64,000 nt of DNA from Rhodovulum sp. 12E13 (GCF_003340565.1 NZ_QPLK01000002.1:248001-312000), one strand, 5' to 3'; shown: positions 27,049 to 35,303, counted from the stretch's first letter. The notes: generated by a model from the sequence alone, not told the origin. A program made the numbers and translations.

Positions 27049-27795
27049 TCAGGGGCGCGTGGCGTCGCGGTATTTCGCCGGAACCGGCTTGCCCCGCGCA
27101 CGGGCGAAGCTGATCGCGGCATCGCGGGCGGTGTATTCGGTGCGGATCCAGTCCTCGAGCGAGATCGGGCTCTCGGCGGCACGCGCCTCGTACATGTCGA
27201 GAATATGGTCGACGACACCGGTGGCGGTACCCCTGAAGTGGATGTAGCGCCAGTGCAGGTGCCTGCGCGCCTCGGCCAGCGGCTGCCCGTCGATGACATG
27301 GGCGTAAAGCACGGCGGCGAGCCCCGCCCGGTCGGCGCCCGACTTGCAGTGCAGCACGAAGGGCCTCGGCATCTCGCGCAGCGTGTCGATCAGGCGGATC
27401 ATCTCGGCCTGTGTCGCGGGCTTGCGGGCATAGATCTTGGCCACCCGCAGGTCGAGCCCGAGCGCGCGGCACGCCTCCTCCTCGAAGAGCCATGGCGCGT
27501 AGCCGTCGTCGCCACGCAGGTTCAGCACGGCGCGAATGCCCATGCGCTTGTAGCGCGCCAGCCGCCTCGGGCCGGGGTGGTTGGAGCGATAGACACCCTC
27601 GGCCACCTTGTCGAAATTGGTCCACGGGCCGCGCAGCCAGGCATGGTCGAACAGGTGGAAGTGCAGCCACGACAAGGCCCGCGCGGCGGGCGTGCTGATG
27701 TCGCGCCCGAAGGAGCGGCGCGCGCGCTTCTCGGCCGATTTCAGCGCGCCGTGCAGACGCTCGCCCAGGGGCTCTTTGACCGTGTCTCTGGCCAT
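27049..27795 (-). CDS. dual-specificity/tyrosine phosphatase-like protein
   Basis: 248 residues. The phosphatase P-loop H-C-K-S-G-A-D-R (149-156) has the catalytic Cys150 and Arg156 of the C-x5-R family. The preceding block V-Y-R-S-N-H-P (68-74) and the fold order match the cyanobacterial/alphaproteobacterial DSP-like group. The helix-rich N-terminus (1-55) is outside the catalytic domain. The start ATG 27795 has GGAAGGAGAGG just upstream, far better than the ATG at 27852. Substrate unknown: phosphotyrosine, nucleotides or phospholipid headgroups are all used in the family. Confidence 0.85.
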   Translation of the reverse strand: MARDTVKEPLGERLHGALKSAEKRARRSFGRDISTPAARALSWLHFHLFDHAWLRGPWTNFDKVAEGVYRSNHPGPRRLARYKRMGIRAVLNLRGDDGYAPWLFEEEACRALGLDLRVAKIYARKPATQAEMIRLIDTLREMPRPFVLHCKSGADRAGLAAVLYAHVIDGQPLAEARRHLHWRYIHFRGTATGVVDHILDMYEARAAESPISLEDWIRTEYTARDAAISFARARGKPVPAKYRDATRP

Positions 27796-27921
27796 CCTCT
27801 CCTTCCGGTGCAGGCTCGGCAGGTCAGTGCCCCAGGCGACGCGGCGGCGCAAGGGCGCGGCGATTGACGGCCCCGCCGACCGGGCCTAAGCCGCCCACGC
27901 CCCAACCGCAGGAGACGCCCG

Positions 27922-29148
27922 ATGTCGCTCGCCGCCGGCACCCATTACCTTGCCATACCCGGGCCCTCGGTGATCCCCGACGCGGTGCTCCGGGCGATGC
28001 ACCGGCCGGCGCCCAACATCTACACGGGCGAGCTGCGCGAGGTGGTCGACAGCCTCCTGCCCGACCTGCGCTGGGTCGCCCGCACCCGGCATCATGTGGC
28101 GATCTACATCGCCAACGGCCATGGCGCGTGGGAGGCCGCTCTCGCCAACGTGTTCTCCCGCGGCGAGCGGGCGCTGTCGCTCTCGACCGGCGTCTTCGCC
28201 GATGGCTGGGCCGACATGGCCGAGGCGATGGGCATCGCGGTCGACCGGCTCGACTTCGGCAAGCGCGCGGCGATCGACCTCGCCCGCGTCGAGGAGCGGC
28301 TGGCGGCCGACACCGCCCACGAGATCCGCGCGGTGATGTGCGTGCAGGTCGACACGGCGAGCTCGGTGAAGAACGACATCGCGGGCCTGCGCGCGGCGCT
28401 CGACCGGGTGGGACACCCCGCGCTGCTGATGGTCGATTGCATCGCCTGTCTCGGCGTCGACCCGTTCGAGATGGACGATTGGGGCGTCGACGTGATGGTG
28501 ACAGGCAGCCAGAAGGGGCTGATGACGCCGCCGGGCCTGTCCTTCGTGTTCTTCAACGGCAAGGCGGATGCGGCGCGCGATCGGGCCGACTGCGTGACCC
28601 GCTACTGGGACTGGCGGCCGCGCGTCGAGCCGCAGGGCTTCTACCAGTTTTTCTGCGGGACCGCGCCCACGCACCACATCTACGGCCTGCGCGCCGCGCT
28701 CGACCTGATGAAGGCCGAAGGGCTCGAGCGGATCTGGGAGCGCCACGCCATTCTCGCCAGCGCGGTCTGGGCGGCGGTGGATGCCTGGGGCGCGGCCGGT
28801 CCGCTGGAGCTGAACATTCGCGAGGCGCGCCTGCGCAGCCACGCGGTGACGGCGCTGCGTATCGGGGCGCCGCACGGAACGGCCCTGCGCAACTGGGTGA
28901 GCGAGAACGCGGGCGTGACGCTCGGCATCGGCCTCGGCATGGCGAGCCCCGACGACCCCAATTCCGACGGGTTCTTCCGGATCGGCCACATGGGCCACGT
29001 CAATGCGCAGATGGTGATGGGCGCGCTCGGCTCGATCGGCGCCGGCCTCGCGGCGCTCGACATTCCTCATGGGCGGGGGGCGCTCGACGCGGCGGCAGAG
29101 GTGCTCGCCGGCGGCGCACAGGGCGGTAGGGGAGGCGCTCGCGCCTAG
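27922..29148 (+). CDS. class V PLP aminotransferase (alanine-glyoxylate / serine-pyruvate type)
   Basis: 408 residues. I-P-G-P-S-V-I-P (12-19) is the N-terminal substrate loop of AGT/SPT enzymes. V-M-C-V-Q-V-D-T-A-S (138-147) and L-M-V-D-C-I-A-C-L-G (169-178, PLP-ring Asp) lead to the Schiff-base Lys198 in TGSQKGL. The family transfers amino groups from Ala, Ser or purine-derived donors to glyoxylate or pyruvate. RBS AGGAG is 8 bases before ATG 27922. The stop overlaps the end of the convergent small membrane protein gene by three bases (CTAG). Confidence 0.92.
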   Translation: MSLAAGTHYLAIPGPSVIPDAVLRAMHRPAPNIYTGELREVVDSLLPDLRWVARTRHHVAIYIANGHGAWEAALANVFSRGERALSLSTGVFADGWADMAEAMGIAVDRLDFGKRAAIDLARVEERLAADTAHEIRAVMCVQVDTASSVKNDIAGLRAALDRVGHPALLMVDCIACLGVDPFEMDDWGVDVMVTGSQKGLMTPPGLSFVFFNGKADAARDRADCVTRYWDWRPRVEPQGFYQFFCGTAPTHHIYGLRAALDLMKAEGLERIWERHAILASAVWAAVDAWGAAGPLELNIREARLRSHAVTALRIGAPHGTALRNWVSENAGVTLGIGLGMASPDDPNSDGFFRIGHMGHVNAQMVMGALGSIGAGLAALDIPHGRGALDAAAEVLAGGAQGGRGGARA

Positions 29149-29342
29149 CGGCGGAAGATGCGGCGCAGAATCGGCCACTGCCGCAGCGGGCGGGGGCCGC
29201 CGCGTGTGACCTGCAGGCCGCCGTAGATCATCATGGCGAGGCCGATGACACCGATCAGCCCCGCGGCCATCCAGAGCACGAAGACCGTGTAGGTCAGGCC
29301 GAGGCCGGCGCCGGTGCGCACGAGAAGGGGGACAAGCCACAT
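29145..29342 (-). CDS. small membrane protein (65 residues)
   Basis: MWLVPLLVRTGAGL starts a protein with one or two hydrophobic helices (about 3-12 and 15-45), then a basic tail rich in Arg (PRPLRQWPILRRIFRR) that would stay in the cytoplasm. There is no strong ribosome binding site before ATG 29342. It follows another small membrane protein gene on the same strand 67 bases upstream, so the two may form one transcript. No family recognised. Confidence 0.55.
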   Translation of the reverse strand: MWLVPLLVRTGAGLGLTYTVFVLWMAAGLIGVIGLAMMIYGGLQVTRGGPRPLRQWPILRRIFRR

Positions 29343-29409
29343 CGGGGTGACATAGGGCCGCAGAAAGGGCCGCGCAACCCCACCCGCGGCCCGTCGGCCG
29401 GCGGCAAGC

Positions 29410-29595
29410 TCAGCCCCGCCCCCGCCGCGCCGCGAGGCGGCCGATGGCGAGGTTGAGCACGAGGCCCGCCGCCGGCACCGCCCAGAAGCCGAACACCGCC
29501 CAGAGGACGAAGAACAGGTAGATCAGCAGCATCAGCCCCGTGACGAGCGTCGTGTCGGTGTAGTCCGGGGCTTTCTTCCGCTCTCTTTCGTGCAT
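29410..29595 (-). CDS. small membrane protein (61 residues)
   Basis: The protein starts MHERERKKAPDYTDTTLVTG, a charged cytoplasmic N-terminus, followed by two hydrophobic segments (about 17-36 and 38-52) and a basic C-terminus. GGAGGG lies about 10 bases before ATG 29595. It is the first of two small membrane protein genes between the class V and HisC-like aminotransferases. No function can be assigned. Confidence 0.6.
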   Translation of the reverse strand: MHERERKKAPDYTDTTLVTGLMLLIYLFFVLWAVFGFWAVPAAGLVLNLAIGRLAARRGRG

Positions 29596-29650
29596 GGCCG
29601 CCCGCCCTCCACGCTGTCAACATATCGCGGACACGGCAACGGTGAAGGGG

Positions 29651-30787
29651 TCAGGCGCCTGCGTCGGCGCCTTCCCGCGCGGCGTCGAGTGCCTCGGGCA
29701 GGGCGCGGGCGAAGGCGGCGAGGTCGGCCTCCGGCCCGGCAGAGACACGGATGCAGCGGTCGAGCGGCGCGACGCCGGGCATCCGCACGAAGACATCCCG
29801 TGACACCAGTTCACGCAGGAGCGCGTGGGCGAAACCGCCGTCGGCCCCGCAATCGATGGCGACGAAGTTGGTCGCCGAGGGCAGGGCGCTCAGCCCGTGC
29901 GCCGCCGCGATGCGGCCGAGCTCGGCCTTGGCCGCGTCGATCTTCGCCACGGTCGCGGCGAGGTGCTCGGGGTCGGAGAGGCTGGCGAGGGCGGCCGTCT
30001 GCGACAGGCGGCACATGCCGAAATGGTTGCGCACCTTGTGGAACGCCGCGATCAGGTCGGGGTGGCCGATGGCGTAGCCCACGCGCATGCCGGCCAGCCC
30101 GTGCGCCTTGGAGAAGGTGCGCATGCGGATCACCCGCCGGTCGGCCGGGTCGACCGGGGGAATGGCCGCGGCCGGCGCGAAATCGGCATAGGCCTCGTCG
30201 AGCACCATGAGCGCGCGGGCCGGCAGCGCGTCGAGCGCCGCCGCGATCTGCCCGGCCTCGTGCCAGCTGCCCATCGGGTTGTCGGGGTTGGCGAGGTAGA
30301 CGAGCTTCGCCCCCGTCTGCGCCGCCGCCGCCACGAGCGCCTCGGTGTCTTCGAAGTCGCCCCTGTAGGGAACGGCATGCAGGGCGCCGCCGTAGCCCGC
30401 GACGTGATAAGCGAAGGTCGGGTAGGCGCCGGCCGAGGTCACGACCGTCTCGCCCGGTGCCACGAGCAGCCGCACGAGATAGCCCAGCAGGCCGTCGATC
30501 CCCTCGCCGACGATCACGCTCTCCATCGGCACGCCGTGATGGGCGGCGAGCGCCTGGCGCAGCTCCCAGCTTTCGGCGTCGCCGTACATCCACGCCTCGG
30601 GCGCGGCGGCGCGCAGGGCCTCGATCACCCGCGGCGAGGGGCCGAAGCCGCATTCGTTGGCGCCAAGGCGCGCGGCGAAGGGGCGACCGCGGGCACGCAC
30701 CTGCGTTTCGGGCCCGACGAAGGGCACCGCGAAGGGCAGCGAGGCGGCGAGCGGGGTCAGGCGGGGGTCGTTCTGCGGCTCGGACAT
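29651..30787 (-). CDS. class I/II PLP aminotransferase, HisC-like
   Basis: 378 residues of fold type I. L-G-A-N-E-C-G-F-G-P-S-P (41-52) resembles the LxxNExPxxPSP start of histidinol-phosphate aminotransferases. A-N-P-D-N-P-M-G-S (166-174), V-L-D-E-A-Y-A-D-F (195-203) and the Schiff-base Lys227 in TFSKAHGLAGMRVGY complete the active site, and C-terminal R-V-S-A-G-P is the usual substrate-carboxylate region. No his genes are near, so it may act on histidinol phosphate or on aromatic amino acids. Start ATG 30787. Confidence 0.88.
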   Translation of the reverse strand: MSEPQNDPRLTPLAASLPFAVPFVGPETQVRARGRPFAARLGANECGFGPSPRVIEALRAAAPEAWMYGDAESWELRQALAAHHGVPMESVIVGEGIDGLLGYLVRLLVAPGETVVTSAGAYPTFAYHVAGYGGALHAVPYRGDFEDTEALVAAAAQTGAKLVYLANPDNPMGSWHEAGQIAAALDALPARALMVLDEAYADFAPAAAIPPVDPADRRVIRMRTFSKAHGLAGMRVGYAIGHPDLIAAFHKVRNHFGMCRLSQTAALASLSDPEHLAATVAKIDAAKAELGRIAAAHGLSALPSATNFVAIDCGADGGFAHALLRELVSRDVFVRMPGVAPLDRCIRVSAGPEADLAAFARALPEALDAAREGADAGA

Positions 30788-30878
30788 GATCGCGGGCCTA
30801 GCCCGTTCGCCCCGTCTCCGGCAAGGGTTGCAGGGGCTGCCGCGCCCGCTAGGCTGCGCGCGACCGAGGGGAGGGAGC

Positions 30879-31634
30879 ATGGCAGAGCCGCAGTATCTCG
30901 ACACGCCGCAGGGCCGCCGCATCGCCTATCACCGGACGGAGGGCGCCGGCCCGATGGTGGTTTTCCTCGGCGGCCTGCGGTCGGACATGGACGGGACCAA
31001 GGCGCTCCACCTCGAGGCGTGGGCGCGCGAGACGGGGCGCGCCTTCCTGCGGTTCGACTATTCCGGGCACGGGCAGAGCTCGGGCACCTTCGAGGAGGGG
31101 GCGATAGGCGACTGGGCAGAGGATGCCGGCGCCGTGCTGGCGTCGCTCACACGCGGCCCTCTGGTGCTCGTCGGGTCGTCGATGGGCGGCTGGCAGGCGC
31201 TTCTGGCCGCGCGCGCGCAGCCCGACCGGCTGTCGGGCCTGGTGACCATCGCCGCCGCGCCCGACTTCACCGAGGACGGGATGTGGGGCACCTTCACCGA
31301 GGCGCAGAAGCGCGAGGTGACGGAGGCGGGGCGCACGGCGCTGCCCTCGGACTACGGAGCACCGATGCTGGTGACGCGCCGGCTGATCGAGGACGGGCGG
31401 CGGCATCTCGTGCTGCGCACGCGGCTTTCTCTGCCGATGCCAGTGCGGATGCTGCAGGGCACCGACGACGCCGATGTCGACATGTCGGTGGCGCTGCGCC
31501 TGCTGGCCCATGCCGAGGGGCCAGATATCCGCCTGACGCTGGTCAAGGGGGCCGATCACCGCTTCTCGACGCCCTGCTGCCTCGCCATGATTGTCGCGGC
31601 GGTCGAGGAGGTGTTGGGCGAGGCCATGGCATGA
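30879..31634 (+). CDS. alpha/beta hydrolase
   Basis: 251 residues. F-L-G-G-L-R-S-D-M (29-37, oxyanion region), FDYSGHGQSSG (58-68) and the nucleophile elbow V-G-S-S-M-G-G-W (about 97-104) are typical of esterase/thioesterase hydrolases resembling ABHD10. Asp and His candidates are in DADVDMS and GADHRFS near the C-terminus. Its stop overlaps the start of the next hydrolase gene (ATGA at 31631), so the two are co-translated. RBS GGGAGGGAG before ATG 30879. Confidence 0.87.
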   Translation: MAEPQYLDTPQGRRIAYHRTEGAGPMVVFLGGLRSDMDGTKALHLEAWARETGRAFLRFDYSGHGQSSGTFEEGAIGDWAEDAGAVLASLTRGPLVLVGSSMGGWQALLAARAQPDRLSGLVTIAAAPDFTEDGMWGTFTEAQKREVTEAGRTALPSDYGAPMLVTRRLIEDGRRHLVLRTRLSLPMPVRMLQGTDDADVDMSVALRLLAHAEGPDIRLTLVKGADHRFSTPCCLAMIVAAVEEVLGEAMA

Positions 31635-32611
31635 GGGCGCTCGCCCGCGCGCTCGCCGCCTTGGCGCTGGTGCTGGTGGCCGGCGCGGCGCTCGCCCTCG
31701 CCTTCGGCCCGCGCGAGGTGGTCGGGGGGCCGGGCGCCTTCGATGCCGCTGACCTGCCGGACGACCTCGACGCCTGGATCGCTGGCCGCGAGGCGGCGGT
31801 GCCCGACCTGCGCCCGGGGGCCGAGGCGCGGATCGTCTGGGCCGGTGCGGCGGGCGAGCGCACACCGCTCTCGATCGTCTACCTGCATGGCTTCTCGGCC
31901 TCGCCCGAGGAAATCCGGCCGGTGCCTGACAGGGTGGCCGAGGCGCTGGGCGCGAACCTGCATTTCGCGCGGCTCACCGGGCACGGGCGCGACGGGGCCG
32001 CGATGGCGCAGGCGAGTGCCGATCACTGGATCGCGGACGTGGCCGAGGCGCTCGCCATCGGCCGGCGGATCGGCGAGCGGGTGGTGGTGATCGGCACCTC
32101 GACGGGCGGGACGCTTGCCAAGTTCGCCGCGCACGACCCCGCGCTCTCCGACCGGCTGTCGGGGATCGTGTTCGTCGCGCCGAACTTCGCGATCAACAAC
32201 CCGGCCGCGCCCCTCCTGACGCTGCCCTGGGCGCGGGCGTGGCTGCCGGCCGTGATGGGCGAAGAGCGGGGGTTCGTGCCGCGGAACGACGAGCACGCCG
32301 CGCACTGGACGATCCGTTATCCTACCGTTGCCTTGCTGCCGATGGCGACGCTGGTGGCGCATGTCCGCGGCCTCGACCCCGCCCGCGCCGAGGTGCCCGC
32401 GCTGTTTCTCTGGTCGGAGCACGACCGCGTCGTCTCGCCCGCCGCGGTGGCGCGGGTGGCGCGCGGCTGGGGCGGGCCGGCCGTGCTGCGGCCCGTCGTC
32501 GTGGGGCCGGGCGACGACCCGGCGTCGCATGTCATCGCCGGCGACATCCTGAGCCCCGGCATGACCGCGCCGGTGACCCGCATGATCGTCGACTGGGCCT
32601 CGGGCCTCTGA
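31631..32611 (+). CDS. alpha/beta hydrolase with N-terminal membrane anchor or signal
   Basis: 326 residues. The first 25 residues (MRALARALAALALVLVAGAALALAF) form a signal peptide or membrane anchor, so the enzyme probably acts outside the cytoplasm. The catalytic domain has V-Y-L-H-G-F-S-A-S-P-E-E (about 83-94), the nucleophile elbow I-G-T-S-T-G-G-T (about 153-160), an Asp in WSEHDRVVSP (about 268) and a C-terminal His (ASHVIAGD). Esterase or lipase-like; substrate unknown. It overlaps the upstream hydrolase by 4 bases. Confidence 0.87.
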   Translation: MRALARALAALALVLVAGAALALAFGPREVVGGPGAFDAADLPDDLDAWIAGREAAVPDLRPGAEARIVWAGAAGERTPLSIVYLHGFSASPEEIRPVPDRVAEALGANLHFARLTGHGRDGAAMAQASADHWIADVAEALAIGRRIGERVVVIGTSTGGTLAKFAAHDPALSDRLSGIVFVAPNFAINNPAAPLLTLPWARAWLPAVMGEERGFVPRNDEHAAHWTIRYPTVALLPMATLVAHVRGLDPARAEVPALFLWSEHDRVVSPAAVARVARGWGGPAVLRPVVVGPGDDPASHVIAGDILSPGMTAPVTRMIVDWASGL

Positions 32612-32896
32612 GCCGGCGCCGCTGGCGGGCGGATGACGGGTGGCGCCCGCCCGAAAGCCCGCCCGCTCACCCGCGTCGGCCGGGCGCCGCTCGTCACCGA
32701 CGCTTGTCCGCCGGCGGAAACCGGCTGACGGTGCCGTGGCGCTCTTCTGGTGCTGGACGCGGGCGCGCCGATCTGGAAACGTCCGGCTCAGACGGGGCAA
32801 ACCCGCGCAGCAAGAGGCAGAGTGCAGGATGACGGCGATCCGATCGGGCGGCCGGGCGCAGGCGATTAACGCGATCCCGCAGGGCCTGGGCTAGCG

Positions 32897-33607
32897 ATGG
32901 CCGAACCGCTCGTGCTGCTGCCGGGGCTGATGTGCGACGCCCGGCTGTGGTCGCACCCCTTCCTCGCGCTCAACGACATGCGCGCGATCATGGTCGCACC
33001 CTTGACCGGGGCGACCTCTGTCGGCGCTCTGGCACAGGCGGTGCTCGAGGCTGCGCCGCGGCGCTTCGCGCTCGCGGGCCATGCGCTCGGTGGGGTGGTG
33101 GCGATGGAGATGCTGTCGCGCGCGCCCGACCGGGTGACGCGGATCGCGCTTCTCGACACGTCGCCGCTGGCCGAGACCCCGCAGGATGCCGCAGCCCGCG
33201 AGCCGCGCATCATCGGCGCGCAGAACGGACGGCTCGACGAGGTGCTGCGAGAAGAGATCCCGCCCGCCGCGCTCGCGCCGGGCCCCGGTCGGATCGAGGT
33301 GGGCCAGACGGTGCTCGACATGGGCCGGTCGCTCGGGGCGGACACCTTCGTCGCGCAGTCGCGCGCCATGCAGCGTCGGCCCGACCAGCAGAAGACGTTG
33401 CGCGACTGCAGGGTGCCGGCCCTGGTGCTCTGCGGCGCGCACGATTCCGTCTTTCCGGTCCGGCGTCACGAGACGATGGCCGAGCTGATACCGGGGGCCG
33501 TGCTGAAGGTGATCGAGGATGCGGGCCACCTGCCGCCGCTCGAACAGCCCGACGCGACCACAGAGGCCCTGCGCGAGTGGCTCGCCGCGCCGCTGGTGCT
33601 GCGCTAG
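32897..33607 (+). CDS. alpha/beta hydrolase-fold protein with missing catalytic serine
   Basis: 236 residues resembling small 3-oxoadipate-enol-lactonase/BioH-like hydrolases: VLLPGLMCDARLW (6-18), VAPLTGATS (33-41), and L-C-G-A-H-D-S-V-F-P (about 186-195) and D-A-G-H-L-P-P-L-E-Q-P (about 215-225), which supply the Asp and His. The nucleophile elbow reads A-G-H-A-L-G-G (60-66): position 63, normally Ser, is Ala (codon GCG). The rest of the active site is kept, so this may be a non-catalytic or altered protein. The gene is intact and starts 285 bases after the previous hydrolase. Confidence 0.85.
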   Translation: MAEPLVLLPGLMCDARLWSHPFLALNDMRAIMVAPLTGATSVGALAQAVLEAAPRRFALAGHALGGVVAMEMLSRAPDRVTRIALLDTSPLAETPQDAAAREPRIIGAQNGRLDEVLREEIPPAALAPGPGRIEVGQTVLDMGRSLGADTFVAQSRAMQRRPDQQKTLRDCRVPALVLCGAHDSVFPVRRHETMAELIPGAVLKVIEDAGHLPPLEQPDATTEALREWLAAPLVLR

Positions 33608-33613
33608 CGCCGC

Positions 33614-33947
33614 TCAGGCGCGGACCGGGTAGCGATCGGCCTCTTCGAAGACATCGAGCACGACCGGTCCGGCGGCGACACGCGCGGAATGCACGACACC
33701 CGCCGCGATCACGGAGCTCTCGCCGGGGCGGAACACACGCTCCCCCCGTCGCGGGTCAGCGCAACCTGCCCGGCGAGCACGGCGCCTCCCGCGCGCCGTG
33801 GCTGTGCGCGGGCAGTTCGACATCCTCGTGAAAGGTGAAGAACACGGCGAGGCCCTGCCCGGTCTGCATGGCGTTGGCGCTGACGGCGGTGTCGGGGAGC
33901 GGCAGGTCGAGGGCGGGGAAGGCGCGGATGAAGGCGGGCAAATCCAA
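33614..33947 (-). pseudogene. cupin-domain protein gene with two frameshifts
   Basis: Reading from TTG 33947 gives MDLPAFIRAFPALDLPLPDT...FHEDVELPAHSHGA, the N-terminal half of a small cupin with metal-binding HSH. The frame then breaks near 33785; the continuation V-L-A-G-Q-V-A-L-T-R-D-G-G is in a second frame. It breaks again in a run of six G (33742-33747, minus strand), and E-R-V-F-R-P-G-E-S-S-V-I-A-A-G-V-V-H-S-A...ADRYPVRA ends in the third frame at 33614. Adding one G at each site would restore a protein of ~111 residues. Either a recent pseudogene or two sequencing errors. The TTG start lies 13 bases after the phaR stop, so it may be translated with phaR. Confidence 0.8.
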
Positions 33948-33960
33948 CGCCGAGGCCGTC

Positions 33961-34512
33961 CTACTTCTGCATCTTGTCGAGCTTGGCCTGCAGTTCGGCG
34001 AGCTGGCTCTTGATCTCGTGCAGGTCGTCGCCGCCCTTTTCGTCGTCGCGGTCGGGCGCCTTCCAGTTGCCCATCCCGCCCATGCCGCCCGTCATCGCCT
34101 TGAGGAACGCCTCCTGCTGGGCACGCATCGCGTCGTAACCCGGCATGGCGGTCATCGGGTTCATCTTTTCCATGTTCTCCATCATCTTCGACTGCCCGTC
34201 GCGGAGCATCTCGAAGGACATGGCGAGGAACTGGGGCACGACCGACTGCGCGGAAGTCGTGTAGGTGCGCACGAGGTCGGTCAGCACGTTGATGGGCAGC
34301 ACGTTCTCGCCCTTGCTCTCGTGCTCGGCAATGATCTGCAGCAGGTATTGCCGGGTCAGGTCGTCGCCCGACTTGAGATCGACGATCTGCACCTCGCGGC
34401 CCGCGCGGATGAAGCCCGCTATATCCTCGAGCGTGACGTAGTCGGAGGTCTCGGTGTTGTAGAGCCGCCGCGACGCGTAGCGCTTGATGAGAAGGGGAGA
34501 GGTCTCGGCCAC
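33961..34512 (-). CDS. phaR: polyhydroxyalkanoate synthesis repressor PhaR
   Basis: 183 residues. The N-terminal PHB accumulation regulatory domain is unmistakable: L-I-K-R-Y-A-S-R-R-L-Y-N-T-E-T-S-D-Y-V-T (about 7-26), followed by a second domain and a Met/Gly-rich C-terminal region with a short coiled coil (QLAELQAKLDKMQK). PhaR binds DNA and also PHB granules, releasing repression of phasin genes when polymer accumulates. GTG 34512 is chosen (AAAGGG six bases upstream, and homology starts there) over ATG 34596. A PhaR-type site sits just upstream at 34529-34541, suggesting autoregulation. Confidence 0.95.
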   Translation of the reverse strand: MAETSPLLIKRYASRRLYNTETSDYVTLEDIAGFIRAGREVQIVDLKSGDDLTRQYLLQIIAEHESKGENVLPINVLTDLVRTYTTSAQSVVPQFLAMSFEMLRDGQSKMMENMEKMNPMTAMPGYDAMRAQQEAFLKAMTGGMGGMGNWKAPDRDDEKGGDDLHEIKSQLAELQAKLDKMQK

Positions 34513-34528
34513 GGGCTGCCCTTTCGTC

Positions 34529-34541
34529 TTGCGGCGCAGCA
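34529..34541. promoter_or_regulatory. putative PhaR operator upstream of phaR
   Basis: TTGCGGCGCAGCA, 16 bases before the phaR GTG start, shares the core GCGGCGCAGCA with the second phaP operator (35289-35303). PhaR proteins are known to bind TGC-rich palindromes. Suggests autoregulation. Confidence 0.5.
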
Positions 34542-34648
34542 GAGCGTAGAACACGGGTTTGCAAAAAGAAAGGGCAGGTTGGAAACGGCGCGGCACGTCT
34601 TGCGCGCCGGCGCCATGCCGTGCCGCGCATGCCCCGCGCCCCTGACGG

Positions 34649-34678
34649 AAAAAGGGCGGGCCGCGCTGCGACCCGCCC
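34649..34678 (-). terminator. Rho-independent terminator downstream of phaP
   Basis: On the minus strand GGGCGGG pairs with CCCGCCC across an 11-base loop and is followed by TTTTT. It lies 54 bases after the phaP stop codon, separating phaP from phaR. Confidence 0.8.
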
Positions 34679-34732
34679 GATGATCCGCGCCGGCAGGGAG
34701 GAGGAGGCCGGCGCGAAACTCGTGATTCTGCC

Positions 34733-35176
34733 TTACTTGGCGGCGGCGGCCTTCTTGGCGGCCGTGGTCACCTCGGTGGTCGCCTTCTTGACGGCGGCCG
34801 AGGCGTCTTCGGAGAAGTCCTTGCCGGCGGCGAGCATCAGCTCGACCGTTTCCATCTGCACCTTCTTGGCGACCTCGGCGTAGGCGGCCATCATCTCGGC
34901 CGCCATCTCGGCCTGGGCCGACGCATAGTCGGTCATCGCCTTGGTGTAGTCGGTGGGCTCGTCCTTGACCTTGGTCATCTCGCCCATCTTCGACAGGGTG
35001 TCCTTCGTCCACTTGGCCGAGATCTCGTTCGACTTGTCGGCGGCCTCGAGGAACACCTTCGACATCTTCTCGCCGAGGGCGGCCTGGGTCTTGAAGGCGT
35101 CCTGCATCGCCGAGGCGTCCATCGGGAAGGCAGCCATCATGTCCTGCATCATCTTGCTGTAGTCGGTCGTGGTCAT
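34733..35176 (-). CDS. phaP: phasin, PHA granule-associated protein
   Basis: 147 residues, helical and amphipathic: MTTTDYSKMMQDMMAAFPMDASAMQDAFKTQ, then Ala/Lys/Met-rich helices (QAEMAAEMMAAYAEVAKKVQMETVELMLAAGKDFSED) and a Lys/Ala tail like KKAAAAK. Phasins coat PHA granules and control their size. Gene order phaC-phaP-phaR on this strand, a strong RBS (TAGGAGAGAG before ATG 35176), two PhaR-type operators upstream and a terminator downstream all fit. Expression is expected to rise when PHA accumulates and PhaR is titrated away. Confidence 0.93.
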   Translation of the reverse strand: MTTTDYSKMMQDMMAAFPMDASAMQDAFKTQAALGEKMSKVFLEAADKSNEISAKWTKDTLSKMGEMTKVKDEPTDYTKAMTDYASAQAEMAAEMMAAYAEVAKKVQMETVELMLAAGKDFSEDASAAVKKATTEVTTAAKKAAAAK

Positions 35177-35252
35177 GGTCTCTCTCCTAGAGTTTTATGC
35201 CCAGGAGCCGGCTGTTTCCGTTACTGGGCGCCCCGTTGCCGATTGCAGGGGA

Positions 35253-35281
35253 GAGATACATGCTGCAGTGCAGCAATTCAA
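35253..35281 (-). promoter_or_regulatory. candidate sigma-70 promoter of phaP overlapping a PhaR site
   Basis: On the minus strand TTGAAT (35281-35276) and TATCTC (35258-35253) are separated by 17 bases, and the 15-bp palindrome at 35261-35275 fills that spacer. A repressor bound there would block RNA polymerase, as expected for PhaR control of a phasin gene. Confidence 0.5.
35261..35275. promoter_or_regulatory. putative PhaR operator 1 upstream of phaP
   Basis: TGCTGCAGTGCAGCA, an almost perfect 15-bp palindrome 85 bases before the phaP start, matching the TGC-rich palindromes bound by characterised PhaR proteins. Confidence 0.7.
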
Positions 35282-35288
35282 CCCCTCA

Positions 35289-35303
35289 TGCTGCGGCGCA
35301 GCA
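35289..35303. promoter_or_regulatory. putative PhaR operator 2 upstream of phaP
   Basis: TGCTGCGGCGCAGCA, a 15-bp palindrome spaced 28 bases (centre to centre) from operator 1, upstream of the -35 element. Same half-sites TGCTGC/GCAGCA. Confidence 0.7.

Noticed and set aside
32829-32894. 21-codon open frame ending 2 bases before the third alpha/beta hydrolase
   Set aside because: No conserved sequence or convincing ribosome binding site; too short to support as a leader peptide.
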